A model generated the notes under the pieces. The model made no database searches. It had not been told where the DNA came from and saw only the letters and a list, made by a program, of their open reading frames with translations. From Streptomyces griseoruber (GTDB lineage: Bacteria; Actinomycetota; Actinomycetes; Streptomycetales; Streptomycetaceae): DNA of 64,000 bases. A program made the translations under genes and the position numbers. The DNA is taken from the NCBI RefSeq assembly GCF_001514205.1, contig NZ_KQ948766.1, forward strand, positions 5,759-69,758, in the 5' to 3' direction. Every line of letters starts with the position of its first letter. The first letter of the stretch is position 1. Shown piece by piece: positions 34,899 to 43,892 of the stretch.

Positions 34899-36230
34899 AT
34901 GCGGGTTCTGCTGACGTCCTTCGCGATGGACGCGCACTTCAACGGGTCCGTACCGCTCGCCTGGGCGCTGCGGGCCGCCGGGCACGAGGTACGGGTGGCG
35001 AGCCAGCCCGCGCTGACGGGGAGCATCACGGCGGCCGGACTGACCGCCGTCCCCGTGGGCACCGACCCCGGCCTCGACGAGATGGTCAAGGGCGTGGGCG
35101 ACTCCGTGCTCTCCCACCACGCCAACCAGTCGCTGGACCCCGAAGCCCCCGGTCAGCTCACCCCCGCCTTCCTCAAGGGCTGGGACACGATGATGACCGC
35201 CACCTTCTTCACCCTGGTCAACGACGATCCGATGGTCGACGAGCTCGTCGCGTTCGCCCGCGCCTGGGAGCCGGACCTCGTCCTCTGGGAGCCGTTCACC
35301 TTCGCGGGCGCGGTGGCGGCGAAGATGACGGGCGCCGCCCACGCGCGGCTGCTGTCCTTCCCCGACCTGTTCCTGTCGATGCGGCGGGCCTTCCTCGACC
35401 AGCTCGGTCCCGGTCCCACCGACGCGGACGGGGTGCGGGCGCCGCACCCCGAGGACTCCGTCGGCCAGTGGCTCCAGTGGACACTCGGCCGGTACGGCGT
35501 GCCCTTCGACGAGGAGGCGGTGACGGGGCAGTGGTCGGTGGACCAGGTGCCGCGCAGCTTCCGGCCGCCGTCGGACCGGCCGACCGTGGGCATGCGCTAC
35601 ATCCCGTACAACGGGCCGGTGCCCGCCGTCGTGCCCGACTGGCTCCGGGTTCCGCCGGAGCGTCCCCGCGTGTGCGTCACCCTGGGGCTCACGGCCCGGA
35701 CCTCCGAGTTCCCCAACGCGGTCCCGGTCGACCTGGTCCTCAAGGCGATCGAGGGGCTCGACATCGAGGTGGTGGCCACCCTCGACGCCGAGGAGCGGGC
35801 GCTGCTGTCCCATGTCCCGGACAATGTGCGCCTGGTGGACCACGTTCCGCTGCACGCGCTGCTGCCGACCTGTGCGGCCATCGTGCACCACGGCGGTGCC
35901 GGGACCTGGTCGACGGCGCTCGTCGAGGGGGTGCCGCAGATCGCCATGGGCTGGATCTGGGACGCGATCGAGCGGGCGCGCCGCCAGCAGGAACTGGGCG
36001 CCGGTCTCCACCTCCCCTCCCACGAGGTGACGGTGGAGGGGCTGCGGAGCAGGCTCGTACGGCTCCTGGAGGAGCCCTCGTTCGCCTCGGCCGCCGCCCG
36101 GCTGCGGACCGAGGCCGAGTCCGATCCGACTCCGGCGGAGGTCGTGCCCGTACTGGAGCGGCTGACCGCCCAGCACCGCGCCCACGGGCGTCGGCGTCCC
36201 GGAGGTGCGTCCACACCATGCGCGTCCTGA
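34899..36230 (+). CDS. Anthracycline glycosyltransferase 2, AknS/DnrS-like
   Basis: A 443-residue GT-B enzyme: VLLTSFAMDAHFNGSVPLAW at the N-terminus, then HVPLHALLPTCAAIVHHGG and AGTWSTALVEGVPQIAMG. It is linked to the P450-like activator gene just upstream, so it should be the activator-dependent first glycosylation at C-7, adding the amino sugar as AknS does. It overlaps rmlB by 13 bases. Confidence 0.92.
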   Translation: MRVLLTSFAMDAHFNGSVPLAWALRAAGHEVRVASQPALTGSITAAGLTAVPVGTDPGLDEMVKGVGDSVLSHHANQSLDPEAPGQLTPAFLKGWDTMMTATFFTLVNDDPMVDELVAFARAWEPDLVLWEPFTFAGAVAAKMTGAAHARLLSFPDLFLSMRRAFLDQLGPGPTDADGVRAPHPEDSVGQWLQWTLGRYGVPFDEEAVTGQWSVDQVPRSFRPPSDRPTVGMRYIPYNGPVPAVVPDWLRVPPERPRVCVTLGLTARTSEFPNAVPVDLVLKAIEGLDIEVVATLDAEERALLSHVPDNVRLVDHVPLHALLPTCAAIVHHGGAGTWSTALVEGVPQIAMGWIWDAIERARRQQELGAGLHLPSHEVTVEGLRSRLVRLLEEPSFASAAARLRTEAESDPTPAEVVPVLERLTAQHRAHGRRRPGGASTPCAS

Positions 36231-37189
36231 TCACCGGCGGTGCCGGTTTCATCGGCTCCCACTATGTGCGCTCCCTGCTGGCCGGCGGCCTGCCCGGACC
36301 CCGGCCCGGCCGGGTGACGGTCGTCGACCTGCTCACGTACGCGGGGAACACGGACAACCTGCCGCTGGACGACCCCCGGCTGGACTTCCGGCGTGTCGAC
36401 ATCCGCGACCTCGACGCGCTCCTGGAGGTGTTCCCCGGTCACGACGCGGTGGTGCACTTCGCGGCCGAGACCCACGTCGACCGCTCCCTGACCGGGGCCG
36501 CGGAGTTCGTCCGCACCAATGTGCTGGGCACCCAGGCGCTGCTGGAGGCGAGCCTGCGCTGCGGGGTCGGCACCTTCGTGCACATCTCGACGGACGAGGT
36601 CTACGGGTCCATCGCCGAGGGCACCTGGACGGAGGAGGAGCCGCTGCTGCCCAACTCGCCCTACGCGGCGTCGAAGGCGGGCAGCGACCTCGTCGCGCGG
36701 TCGTACTGGCGCACGCACGGGCTCGACGTACGCATCACGCGGTGCGCCAACAACTACGGCCCGCGCCAGCATCCGGAGAAGCTCATCCCGCTGTTCGTCA
36801 CCGAGCTGCTGGCCGGCCGGACGGTGCCGCTGTACGGGGACGGCAGCAACGTCCGGGAGTGGCTGCACGTGGACGACCACTGCCGTGCCGTGCACGCGGT
36901 GCTGACCGGCGGCCGGGCCGGAGAGATCTACAACATCGGCGGCGGTACGCATCTCACGAACCGACAGATGACGTCGAAGCTGCTGGAGTTGTGCGGCGCG
37001 GACTGGTCCAGGGTCCGCCGGGTACCGGACCGCAAGGGCCACGACCTTCGCTACGCGGTGAACGACACGAAGATCCGTACGGAACTCGGCTACCGCCCGC
37101 TGCGCTCCCTGGACGACGGCCTGCGCGAGGTCGTCGACTGGCACCGCACCCACCCGCTCCCCCACCCAGAACCCGCCACCCGAGCCTGA
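36218..37189 (+). CDS. rmlB: dTDP-glucose 4,6-dehydratase
   Basis: A 323-residue extended SDR: GGAGFIGSHYVRSLL, HFAAETHVDRSLTGA, STDEVYGSIAEGTW and catalytic SPYAASKAGSDL. It forms dTDP-4-keto-6-deoxyglucose, the common precursor of all the deoxysugars. It starts at ATG 36218 inside the glycosyltransferase gene. A strong hairpin (37209-37252) follows. Confidence 0.96.
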   Translation: MRVLITGGAGFIGSHYVRSLLAGGLPGPRPGRVTVVDLLTYAGNTDNLPLDDPRLDFRRVDIRDLDALLEVFPGHDAVVHFAAETHVDRSLTGAAEFVRTNVLGTQALLEASLRCGVGTFVHISTDEVYGSIAEGTWTEEEPLLPNSPYAASKAGSDLVARSYWRTHGLDVRITRCANNYGPRQHPEKLIPLFVTELLAGRTVPLYGDGSNVREWLHVDDHCRAVHAVLTGGRAGEIYNIGGGTHLTNRQMTSKLLELCGADWSRVRRVPDRKGHDLRYAVNDTKIRTELGYRPLRSLDDGLREVVDWHRTHPLPHPEPATRA

Positions 37190-37208
37190 CCCGTCCCCAC
37201 CCAGGATC

Positions 37209-37252
37209 CCCCGGCCCCCGACGGAACCGACTCTCACCGTCGGGGGCCGGGG
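37209..37252. terminator. 16-bp perfect hairpin terminator after rmlB
   Basis: CCCCGGCCCCCGACGG (37209-37224) pairs perfectly with CCGTCGGGGGCCGGGG (37237-37252) around a 12-base loop. It ends the plus-strand operon that starts at 32267. Confidence 0.9.
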
Positions 37253-37521
37253 TGGTCGGGGGGAACGGGGGGTGCCGTCGTGGGCCGGGCGGAACGGCGC
37301 GCGTCGCCTGAAGGGGGCACGCCACCCTCGACCGGGTCCACCGGTGTCGTAGGCCTCGCCGTCGCCCGTGCCCGTACCGCCGTCAACACCTCCCGAGAAG
37401 CCACGGCGTGGCATGGAAGGCCCGCCCCAGTCGCGCACCCGGCGCCCGGGTCGTCCGCGTGCCGCGGGGGGGGCTCATCAGGACCCGCCCCGCGCCACCA
37501 GCACTCAGCAGAACCCGCCCC

Positions 37522-37645
37522 CGCGCCACGCAGGCTCGGCACCACCCGCCCCCGCGCCACGCAGGCTCGGCACCACCCGCCCCCGCGCCACGCAGGCTCG
37601 GCACCACCCGCCCCCGCGCCACGCAGGCTCGGCACCACCCGCCCC
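37522..37645. repeat. 31-bp tandem repeat, four identical units
   Basis: Four consecutive 31-base units beginning CGCGCCACGCAGGCTCGGC start at 37522, 37553, 37584 and 37615, flanked by degenerate partial copies (about 37490-37521 and 37646-37665). It lies between the rmlB terminator and the end of the 3-ketoreductase gene. Reading frames through the array are artefacts. With the hairpin it makes up most of the 37190-37689 gene-free gap. Confidence 0.95.
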
Positions 37646-37689
37646 CGCGCCACCAGCGCTCGGCAAGGCCCTCCCCGTGCCGTGGGGGC

Positions 37690-38679
37690 TCAGCAGGTGA
37701 CGACCCTCGCGGCCTTGCGTACCTGTTCGACGAGGAGGGCCTGGCGCAGCAGTGCCTCTCCCAGGGCGGGCCGCCCGGTGTCCGACAGGGCCGCTGCCGC
37801 GAAGGCGTCGAGCGCGTTGCCCACTTGGTGGTCGGCGGAGAGGGTCACCTCGGTGATCCGGTCCTGCTGTTCGAGGCGGACCACCGGGCGGTGCTCCCGC
37901 GGCGGTGTGAAGGCGCGCGGCACGCTGATCCTGCCCCGGCTGCCCCACAGGGCGTACACGGACCGGTAGGAGTGCTGGAATCCGAAGTCGAGCTGTGCGG
38001 TCACCCCGCTCGCGGTGGAGAGCACCGCGCTTCCCGCGACGTCGACACCGGTGGCCTCGTCGACGCGCAGACAGGCGCCGAGGACGTCGAGTTCCCCGGC
38101 GAGGTGGAGCTGGGCCGCGCGCAGCGGATAGACCCCCACGTCCAGCAGGGCGCCGCCGCCGAGCAGCGGGTCGTGCCGGAAGGACGCCGGATGGGGCGGC
38201 GGCACCCCGAAGGAGCTGGAGAAGACCCTCAGCTCACCGACCTCGCCCGCCATGTCCCGTACCGCCGCGTGCTGGGAGTGGTGCAGGAACATGAAGTTCT
38301 CGGTGAGCGCCAGACCGAGACGATCGGCCATCGCCACGAGTTCGGCGCTCTGCGCGTACGTGGTGCTGAGCGGCTTCTCCACCAGGACGTGCTTGCCGGC
38401 GGTCAGCGCCGCCGCGACCCATTCGTGGTGCATGCCCGGTGGCAGCGGCACATAGACCGCGTCGATGTCGTCCCGGTCCAGCAGTGCCCGGTAGCCGGAC
38501 ACCGCCGCGCAGCCGAACCGGGCCGCGAGCCGTTCGCTCCGCGCCCCGTCCCGGCTCGCCACCGCCACCAGCCGCACCGACCGGTGCTCCACGAGCGCGG
38601 GCAGGATCCGGCGCACCGCGATGTCGGCGCAGCCCAGAACCCCCATGCGGAGTACCGGTCGTGGAGTGTCCTCGGGCAT
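37690..38679 (-). CDS. dTDP-hexose 3-ketoreductase, AknQ-like (Gfo/Idh/MocA family)
   Basis: A 329-residue oxidoreductase: [20 protein letters not shown] (NAD(P) binding), [12 protein letters not shown], catalytic [12 protein letters not shown]. It reduces the 3-keto product of the 2,3-dehydratase, which is needed for the neutral 2-deoxy sugars (2-deoxyfucose, rhodinose), not for rhodosamine. It is divergent from the 3,4-dehydratase gene, with which it forms a rhodinose-specific pair. Confidence 0.92.
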   Translation of the reverse strand: MPEDTPRPVLRMGVLGCADIAVRRILPALVEHRSVRLVAVASRDGARSERLAARFGCAAVSGYRALLDRDDIDAVYVPLPPGMHHEWVAAALTAGKHVLVEKPLSTTYAQSAELVAMADRLGLALTENFMFLHHSQHAAVRDMAGEVGELRVFSSSFGVPPPHPASFRHDPLLGGGALLDVGVYPLRAAQLHLAGELDVLGACLRVDEATGVDVAGSAVLSTASGVTAQLDFGFQHSYRSVYALWGSRGRISVPRAFTPPREHRPVVRLEQQDRITEVTLSADHQVGNALDAFAAAALSDTGRPALGEALLRQALLVEQVRKAARVVTC

Positions 38680-38842
38680 CTGCCACCTCACCTGTCGGAT
38701 ACGTCGCCGACACAAGCTAGGCGGAGCAGGTCGAAAGCCCCTGGAAGCCCGCTGGAGCGGGGGCTTTCCGCGGGGACTCCATGGCTCCTCGACCGAGCGG
38801 CGCGAGCATGGTCCCGAGGCAATCCTTACCGGAGGGACGGCT

Positions 38843-40147
38843 ATGACATCCGACACCAAGGCCCTGGTCCTGGAGCAGGTCCGCGAGTACCACCGGCAGC
38901 AGCAGCCGGGGAACTTCGAGCCGGGAGTGACACCGATCCTCTCCTCGGGGGCGGTCCTGGACGAGGAGGACCGGGTCGCCCTGGTGGAGGCGGCCCTGGA
39001 TCTGCGGATCGCGGCCGGGGCGCACTCCCGGCGCTTCGAGAGCAGGTTCGCCCGTCACATCGGCGTGCGCAAGGCGCACCTGGTGAACTCCGGGTCCTCG
39101 GCGAACCTGCTGGCGCTCTCGGCGCTGACCTCCCCCCGGCTCGGCGATCAGCGGCTGCGCCCGGGCGACGAGGTGATCACGGTGGCCGGCGGTTTCCCCA
39201 CGACGGTGAACCCGATCTTCCAGAACGGTCTCACGCCCGTGTTCGTGGACCTCGAACTCGGCACCTACAACACGACGGCGGAACGCGTCCGGGCGGCGAT
39301 CTCGGACCGCACCCGGGCCATCATGATCGCGCACACCCTCGGCAACCCCTACGAGGTGGCGGAGATCCAGCAACTGGCCACCGATCACGAGCTGTTCCTG
39401 ATCGAGGACAACTGCGACGCCGTGGGCTCGACCTACCAGGGGCGTATGACGGGCACCTTCGGGGACCTCGCCACCGTCAGCTTCTACCCCGCGCACCACA
39501 TCACGACGGGCGAGGGCGGGTGCGTACTGACCAGGAACCTCGAACTGGCCCGGATCGTGGAGTCGTTCCGCGACTGGGGCCGGGACTGCTGGTGCGAGCC
39601 GGGCGAGGACAACACCTGCCTCAAGCGGTTCGACTACCAGCTCGGTGATCTGCCCAAGGGCTACGACCACAAGTACATCTTCTCGCACATCGGGTACAAC
39701 CTGAAGGCGACCGACCTGCAAGGGGCCCTGGCGCTCAGCCAGTTGAAGAAGCTCCCGGAGTTCGGCGCGGCCCGCCGGCGCAACTGGCAGCGGCTGCGCG
39801 ACGGGCTCGCGGACGTCCCGGGTCTGCTGCTGCCCACCGCGACGCCGGGCAGTGACCCGAGCTGGTTCGGCTTCGTCATCACGGTCCTGCCCGACGCCAC
39901 GTACACCCGTCGCGACCTGATCGCCTTCCTGGAGGAGCGGCGCATCGGCACCCGGCGGCTGTTCGGCGGCAACCTCACCCGGCACCCGGCGTATCTCGGC
40001 ACCCCGCACCGGGTGGCGGGAGACCTGCGCAACTCCGACATCATCACCGAGCAGAGCTTCTGGATCGGGGTGTACCCGGGCATCACCGAGGAGATGACCG
40101 ACTACATGCGGGAGTCCATCGTCGAGTTCGTCGCCAAGAACGGCTGA
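38843..40147 (+). CDS. dTDP-hexose 3,4-dehydratase (C-3 deoxygenation), AknP/SpnQ/E1-like
   Basis: A 434-residue aminotransferase-fold enzyme of the E1/SpnQ group. The usual PLP Lys is replaced by His in [14 protein letters not shown], the hallmark of the PMP-dependent dehydratases. Cys residues [11 protein letters not shown] lie in the region holding the iron-sulfur cluster. It removes the C-3 hydroxyl to give a 2,3,6-trideoxy sugar (rhodinose/amicetose type), with electrons from a reductase that is not encoded in the cluster. It starts at ATG 38843 after GGAGGGA. Confidence 0.93.
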   Translation: MTSDTKALVLEQVREYHRQQQPGNFEPGVTPILSSGAVLDEEDRVALVEAALDLRIAAGAHSRRFESRFARHIGVRKAHLVNSGSSANLLALSALTSPRLGDQRLRPGDEVITVAGGFPTTVNPIFQNGLTPVFVDLELGTYNTTAERVRAAISDRTRAIMIAHTLGNPYEVAEIQQLATDHELFLIEDNCDAVGSTYQGRMTGTFGDLATVSFYPAHHITTGEGGCVLTRNLELARIVESFRDWGRDCWCEPGEDNTCLKRFDYQLGDLPKGYDHKYIFSHIGYNLKATDLQGALALSQLKKLPEFGAARRRNWQRLRDGLADVPGLLLPTATPGSDPSWFGFVITVLPDATYTRRDLIAFLEERRIGTRRLFGGNLTRHPAYLGTPHRVAGDLRNSDIITEQSFWIGVYPGITEEMTDYMRESIVEFVAKNG

Positions 40148-40162
40148 GCCGCCCGGGGGCGG

Positions 40163-40981
40163 TCAGCCGATCATCCGGTCGAGCATCACGTCCTCCCCGC
40201 ACCTGGGCACGTCCAGCCACGGCTCCGCCGCGAGCACCGCCTGTTGCAGACGCTGCAGGCGCGGGGACGGCGAAAGCCCCAGTTCCTCCGCGAGCCGGCG
40301 GCGCAGCCTCTGGTAGACGTCGAGTGCCTGCCAGGAGCGGCCCGCCCGGTACAGCGCCGTCATGCACTGGGCGTGCAGGCCCTCGTGCAGCGGATGGCGT
40401 CCGGTGAGCTCGATCAGCTCGGCCAGCAGTTCCGCGTGGCGTCCCAGCCTCAGATCCGCCTCCAGACACCGCTCCAGCACGCCGAGCCTGCTCTCCTCCA
40501 GCCGGGCCACCTCGATGCTCAGCACGGGCCCTATCCGCACGTCGACCAGCGCGGACCCGCGCCACAGCGCCAGTGCCTCACGGAAGTACGCCGATGCCTT
40601 CTCGTGCCGGTCCTCGGCGGTGGCGAGGCGTCCCGCGGCGACCAGCTGCTCGTAGCGCGGTACGTCGACGGCGTCCTCGGGCGCCTGCCAGCAGTAGCCG
40701 CCGTACTGGGTGACGAGGACGTCCTTGGCGGACACCCCGCCGTCGGAGCCGTAGGCCGCGGTGAGCTGTCGGCGCAGCTGGAGGATGTACGTGTGCAGGG
40801 TCGCGAGTGCGCTCTGTGGTGGCTCGGTGCCCCAGATCTCCTCCATCAGGGTCCCGACGGGCAGGACCCGGTTGGCGTGGATCGCGAGCAGCGCGAGGAT
40901 CTGGCGGGGTTTGGCGGCGGTCGGCACGATCGAGCGGCCCCGCACCTCGGCCGTCAGCGGTCCCAGCAACCATATGTCCAC
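40163..40981 (-). CDS. SARP-family transcriptional activator 2
   Basis: A 272-residue protein: DIWLLGPLTAEVRGRSIVPT and AAKPRQILALLAIHANRVLP (DNA-binding winged helix), then the activator domain (HEKASAYFREALALWRGSAL, YRAGRSWQALDVYQRLRRRL). The start GTG 40981 is chosen because GGGGGAG lies just upstream and SARPs normally begin right at this point; ATGs at 40996 and 41008 would add a few residues. It is divergent from the putative RiPP operon and may control it, the anthracycline genes, or both. Confidence 0.88.
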   Translation of the reverse strand: MDIWLLGPLTAEVRGRSIVPTAAKPRQILALLAIHANRVLPVGTLMEEIWGTEPPQSALATLHTYILQLRRQLTAAYGSDGGVSAKDVLVTQYGGYCWQAPEDAVDVPRYEQLVAAGRLATAEDRHEKASAYFREALALWRGSALVDVRIGPVLSIEVARLEESRLGVLERCLEADLRLGRHAELLAELIELTGRHPLHEGLHAQCMTALYRAGRSWQALDVYQRLRRRLAEELGLSPSPRLQRLQQAVLAAEPWLDVPRCGEDVMLDRMIG

Positions 40982-41262
40982 GTCTGTCTCCCCCATGTGG
41001 TCGGCCATGTGGTCGGCGGAGCACCGCGAAGAGCTCCTTGCTCATGGAGTCTCGCTGGCTGCTTCGACCGTCAACCAGTGCCGTGGTCCCGGACAGGCAT
41101 AGGAGAAACGTATGCGCAAGATGTGTAAACCTCATATGGTCCCTGTGCGTGACGCACTGGTATCCCCCCGCCGGGCCCCGAAAGGATGGCGGCGCGGCGC
41201 AGGGCCGGCCCCGGTCCGACGCACCCCACGGAGCAGGCAGTCGACAGCGACAAGGAGCACAC
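40982..41262. promoter_or_regulatory. Divergent promoter region between SARP 2 and the putative RiPP operon
   Basis: A 281-base gap between divergent genes with an AT-richer segment (GTGTAAACCTCATATGG near 41121-41137) suitable for promoters. No defined operator is recognised. A SARP and the two-component system at 43893-45751 are nearby candidate regulators. Confidence 0.5.
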
Positions 41263-41442
41263 ATGTCACGGATCACGCCCCTGCCGGACGGTGACGCGGC
41301 CACCGCGAGGGCCGTCGACGATCTCGTGATCACCGAGTTCGGTCACGACCCCGCGGAGTTCCCCGACGGCCGTATCTGTATCTGCTGGACCTCCTCGCCC
41401 GGCGTCCCGTCCGCCACGGACGGGGGTCATACGTCTCGATGA
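41263..41442 (+). CDS. Putative RiPP (azoline-type) precursor peptide
   Basis: A 59-residue peptide. The N-terminal 36 residues are acidic and leader-like (RAVDDLVITEFGHDPAEF); after FPDG the tail GRICICWTSSPGVP holds two Cys, Thr and two Ser, followed by SATDGGHTSR. Cys/Ser/Thr clusters downstream of an acidic leader are the substrates of YcaO cyclodehydratases. CAAGGAG lies upstream of ATG 41263. The stop overlaps the start of the YcaO gene by ATGA (41439-41442), giving tight translational coupling. No close known precursor is recognised. Identity as a precursor is inferred from composition and coupling. Confidence 0.72.
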   Translation: MSRITPLPDGDAATARAVDDLVITEFGHDPAEFPDGRICICWTSSPGVPSATDGGHTSR

Positions 41443-43706
41443 GCCGTCCGGTCCCGGACCACGGGCTCCCCCGGCTGGGATTCGCACCGCATCTGCGGGT
41501 CGAATCGGTGCCGGGGGAGCCCGTCTTCCTGATGACGGAGGACCGGGTGACCACGCTGGCCGGAGGGCAGGTCGCCCTCCTGGCCCCGCTGCTCGACGGC
41601 AGCCGTGATCTGCCCCGCATCGTCGCCGACGCGGCCCCCGCGCTGTCGGCCGACAGCACCGAACGGCTCGTGACCAGGCTGCTGGACGCGGGCCTGCTGC
41701 ACGCCTATCCGCCGGACGAATCCGACGGACCCGAGCGTGCCTACTGGGCCCTCACCGGCCTGCAGGCGCGGCCCGGCGCCGGCCGGGACGCGCTGCTGGC
41801 CGCGGTCGACCTCACCGAGGGCGCGGGGGGCGGGCTGCACGAGGCCGTCCTGGCGGCGGGGCTGCGCACCGCGGCCGCGGGCGAGCCGGCCGACCTGACC
41901 CTGGCGCTGTGCCACGACTACCTCGATCCGCGGCTGGGCGCCGTGGACGCGGAGCACCGTGCCGCGGGACGTACCTGGCTTCCGGTACGGGCCAGTGGCA
42001 CCCACTTGTGGATCGGGCCCTTCTTCTCCCCGGGGGAGGGCCCCTGCTGGAGCTGTCTCGCGGACCGGCTCCGGCTGCGCCGGCGCGGCGAGGCGTACGT
42101 CCAGCACCGGCTCGGGCAGAGCGGGCCCGCAGCGCACCGGCCGTCGTACCTGCCCGCGGGGCGTACGGCGGCCCTGCATCTGGCCCTGCTGGAGGCCGGA
42201 AAGTGGCTCGCCGGGCACCGGAGCACCGAGCAGGGCAGCCTGTGGCGGCTGGACACCCGCACGCTGGAGAGCAGCCGCCATCCCGTGCGGCGCCGCCCGC
42301 AGTGCTCCCGCTGCGGTGATCCGCTGCTGGTGCGCGACCGGGTCTCGGCTCCGGTCGTGCTGTCCCCCCGGCCGGTGCGGGACACCACGGGCGGGGGCCA
42401 CCGGACGTTCGGTCCGGACCGGATGCTGGAGCGCTACGGGCACCTCGTGGACCCCGTCACCGGTCTCGTGGGCGAGATCCGCCGGGACCCTCGGGGACCG
42501 GAGTTCCTCAACTGCTTCCACGCGGGTGCCCAGCCGCCCTGGGCTCCCGAGCGGCCGCCGCCCCCGCTGCACACCCCGCTGCGCAGCCCCGGCTCCGGCA
42601 AGGGCGTGACCGAACTCCACGCCAGGGTGAGCGCGTTGGCCGAGGCGCTGGAGCGGTACAGCGGCTACTACCAGGGCGACGAGCCGCGCCGGCACGGCAG
42701 TTACCGCGAACTGGCGCCGCTGGCCGTCCATCCGGACGGGGTCCAGCTCTTCGACCGGCGGCAGTTCGAGGACCGGGTGGCCTGGAACCGCGCGCACGGG
42801 CCCTTCCACCAGGTGACCGAGCCCTTCGACGAGGACGCTCCCCTCGACTGGACGCCCGTCTGGTCGCTGACCGAGCGACGCCGGCGGCTGGCGCCGACGA
42901 GTCTGCTCTACTACAACGCCCCGGACGCGGGCACCGGATTCTGCCGGGCCACCTCCAACGGGGCCGCCGCCGGCACCAGTCTGGAGGACGCCATCGTCCA
43001 CGGCTGTCTGGAACTGGTGGAGCGGGACGCGGTCGCGCTGTGGTGGTACAACCGCACCCGGCAGCCCGGCGTGACCCTGGAGCCGCGGGATCCGTGGATC
43101 GCCCGGATGCGGGCCGTCCTCAGGGATCTGGGCCGGACGGTGTGGGCCCTCGATCTCACCTCCGATCTCGGCATTCCCGTGGTCGCCGCAGTGTCGGCCC
43201 GGACCGGGAAGAAGGCCGAGGACATCGTGCTGGGCTTCGGCGCGCATTTCGACCCCCGGATCGCGCTGCGCCGGGCGCTCACCGAACTCAACCAGATGCT
43301 GCCGCCGTTGACCGGGGTACCGGCCGACGGGTCCTCCGCGTACACCGGCACCGACCCGGAGGCCGTGGCCTGGTTCCGGCACGCCACCACCGCCAACCAG
43401 CCCTATCTGCTGCCCGCGGCCCGCCGGTCCACCCGGCCGCCCGCGGCTCCGCGACCGCCCGCCGACGCCGCGGCACAGGTCCACGCCCTGGTCGCGCTGC
43501 TGCGCCGGCACGGCCTCGACGTCCTCGTCCTCGACCAGACCCGCCCCGATGTGGAACTGCCCGTCGCCAAGGTGCTGATCCCCGGTCTGCGCCCGCACTG
43601 GGCGGGATTCGGCCCCGGCCGGCTGTTCGACGTACCCGTCGCGCTCGGCCGGCTCACCCGGCCGACGGACTACGCGGATCTCAATCCGCTGCCGCTGCAC
43701 CTGTAA
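41439..43706 (+). CDS. Fused E1-like/YcaO cyclodehydratase (TOMM type)
   Basis: A 755-residue protein. Residues about 1-90 look like a peptide-recognition winged helix (VTTLAGGQVALLAPLLDG). The E1-like middle has CxxC pairs CWSCL and CSRCG that should bind zinc. The YcaO domain (about 380-755) keeps the ATP/Mg motifs: SGKGVTELHARVSALAEALE, ATSNGAAAGTSLEDAI, ELVERDAVALWW, and ALRRALTELNQ. The C-terminus NPLPLHL is close to the Pro-rich end needed by azoline-forming YcaOs. It should convert Cys/Ser/Thr of the adjacent peptide to azolines using ATP. No dehydrogenase, protease or dedicated transporter gene is adjacent, so the product may stay an azoline, or trans-acting partners may be used. Confidence 0.88.
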   Translation: MSRPVPDHGLPRLGFAPHLRVESVPGEPVFLMTEDRVTTLAGGQVALLAPLLDGSRDLPRIVADAAPALSADSTERLVTRLLDAGLLHAYPPDESDGPERAYWALTGLQARPGAGRDALLAAVDLTEGAGGGLHEAVLAAGLRTAAAGEPADLTLALCHDYLDPRLGAVDAEHRAAGRTWLPVRASGTHLWIGPFFSPGEGPCWSCLADRLRLRRRGEAYVQHRLGQSGPAAHRPSYLPAGRTAALHLALLEAGKWLAGHRSTEQGSLWRLDTRTLESSRHPVRRRPQCSRCGDPLLVRDRVSAPVVLSPRPVRDTTGGGHRTFGPDRMLERYGHLVDPVTGLVGEIRRDPRGPEFLNCFHAGAQPPWAPERPPPPLHTPLRSPGSGKGVTELHARVSALAEALERYSGYYQGDEPRRHGSYRELAPLAVHPDGVQLFDRRQFEDRVAWNRAHGPFHQVTEPFDEDAPLDWTPVWSLTERRRRLAPTSLLYYNAPDAGTGFCRATSNGAAAGTSLEDAIVHGCLELVERDAVALWWYNRTRQPGVTLEPRDPWIARMRAVLRDLGRTVWALDLTSDLGIPVVAAVSARTGKKAEDIVLGFGAHFDPRIALRRALTELNQMLPPLTGVPADGSSAYTGTDPEAVAWFRHATTANQPYLLPAARRSTRPPAAPRPPADAAAQVHALVALLRRHGLDVLVLDQTRPDVELPVAKVLIPGLRPHWAGFGPGRLFDVPVALGRLTRPTDYADLNPLPLHL

Positions 43707-43892
43707 CGGAATGAGGTCTTCCTATTTCTTTTACGCAAACGAGTAAACCTTTCCGCACCCAGAACGGTCTCCCCCGGCAAGGGGATTGCAACAATTACGT
43801 TTTCCGCACTCCCGTACGATGCCATGAGAGGATTGCGCGCGGCACAACCTGACTCATTGACTCGTTCGGTTCTCCCGGGGGGAAGAGGAGAG

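Noticed and set aside
37400..37700. Small proteins encoded by the 31-bp repeats, or a CRISPR array
   Set aside because: Units are contiguous with no spacers and no cas genes are present; the frames are translated repeat.
41071..41262. Second small peptide gene on the minus strand upstream of the RiPP precursor
   Set aside because: No ribosome site, no leader/core character, and it lies in the divergent promoter region.
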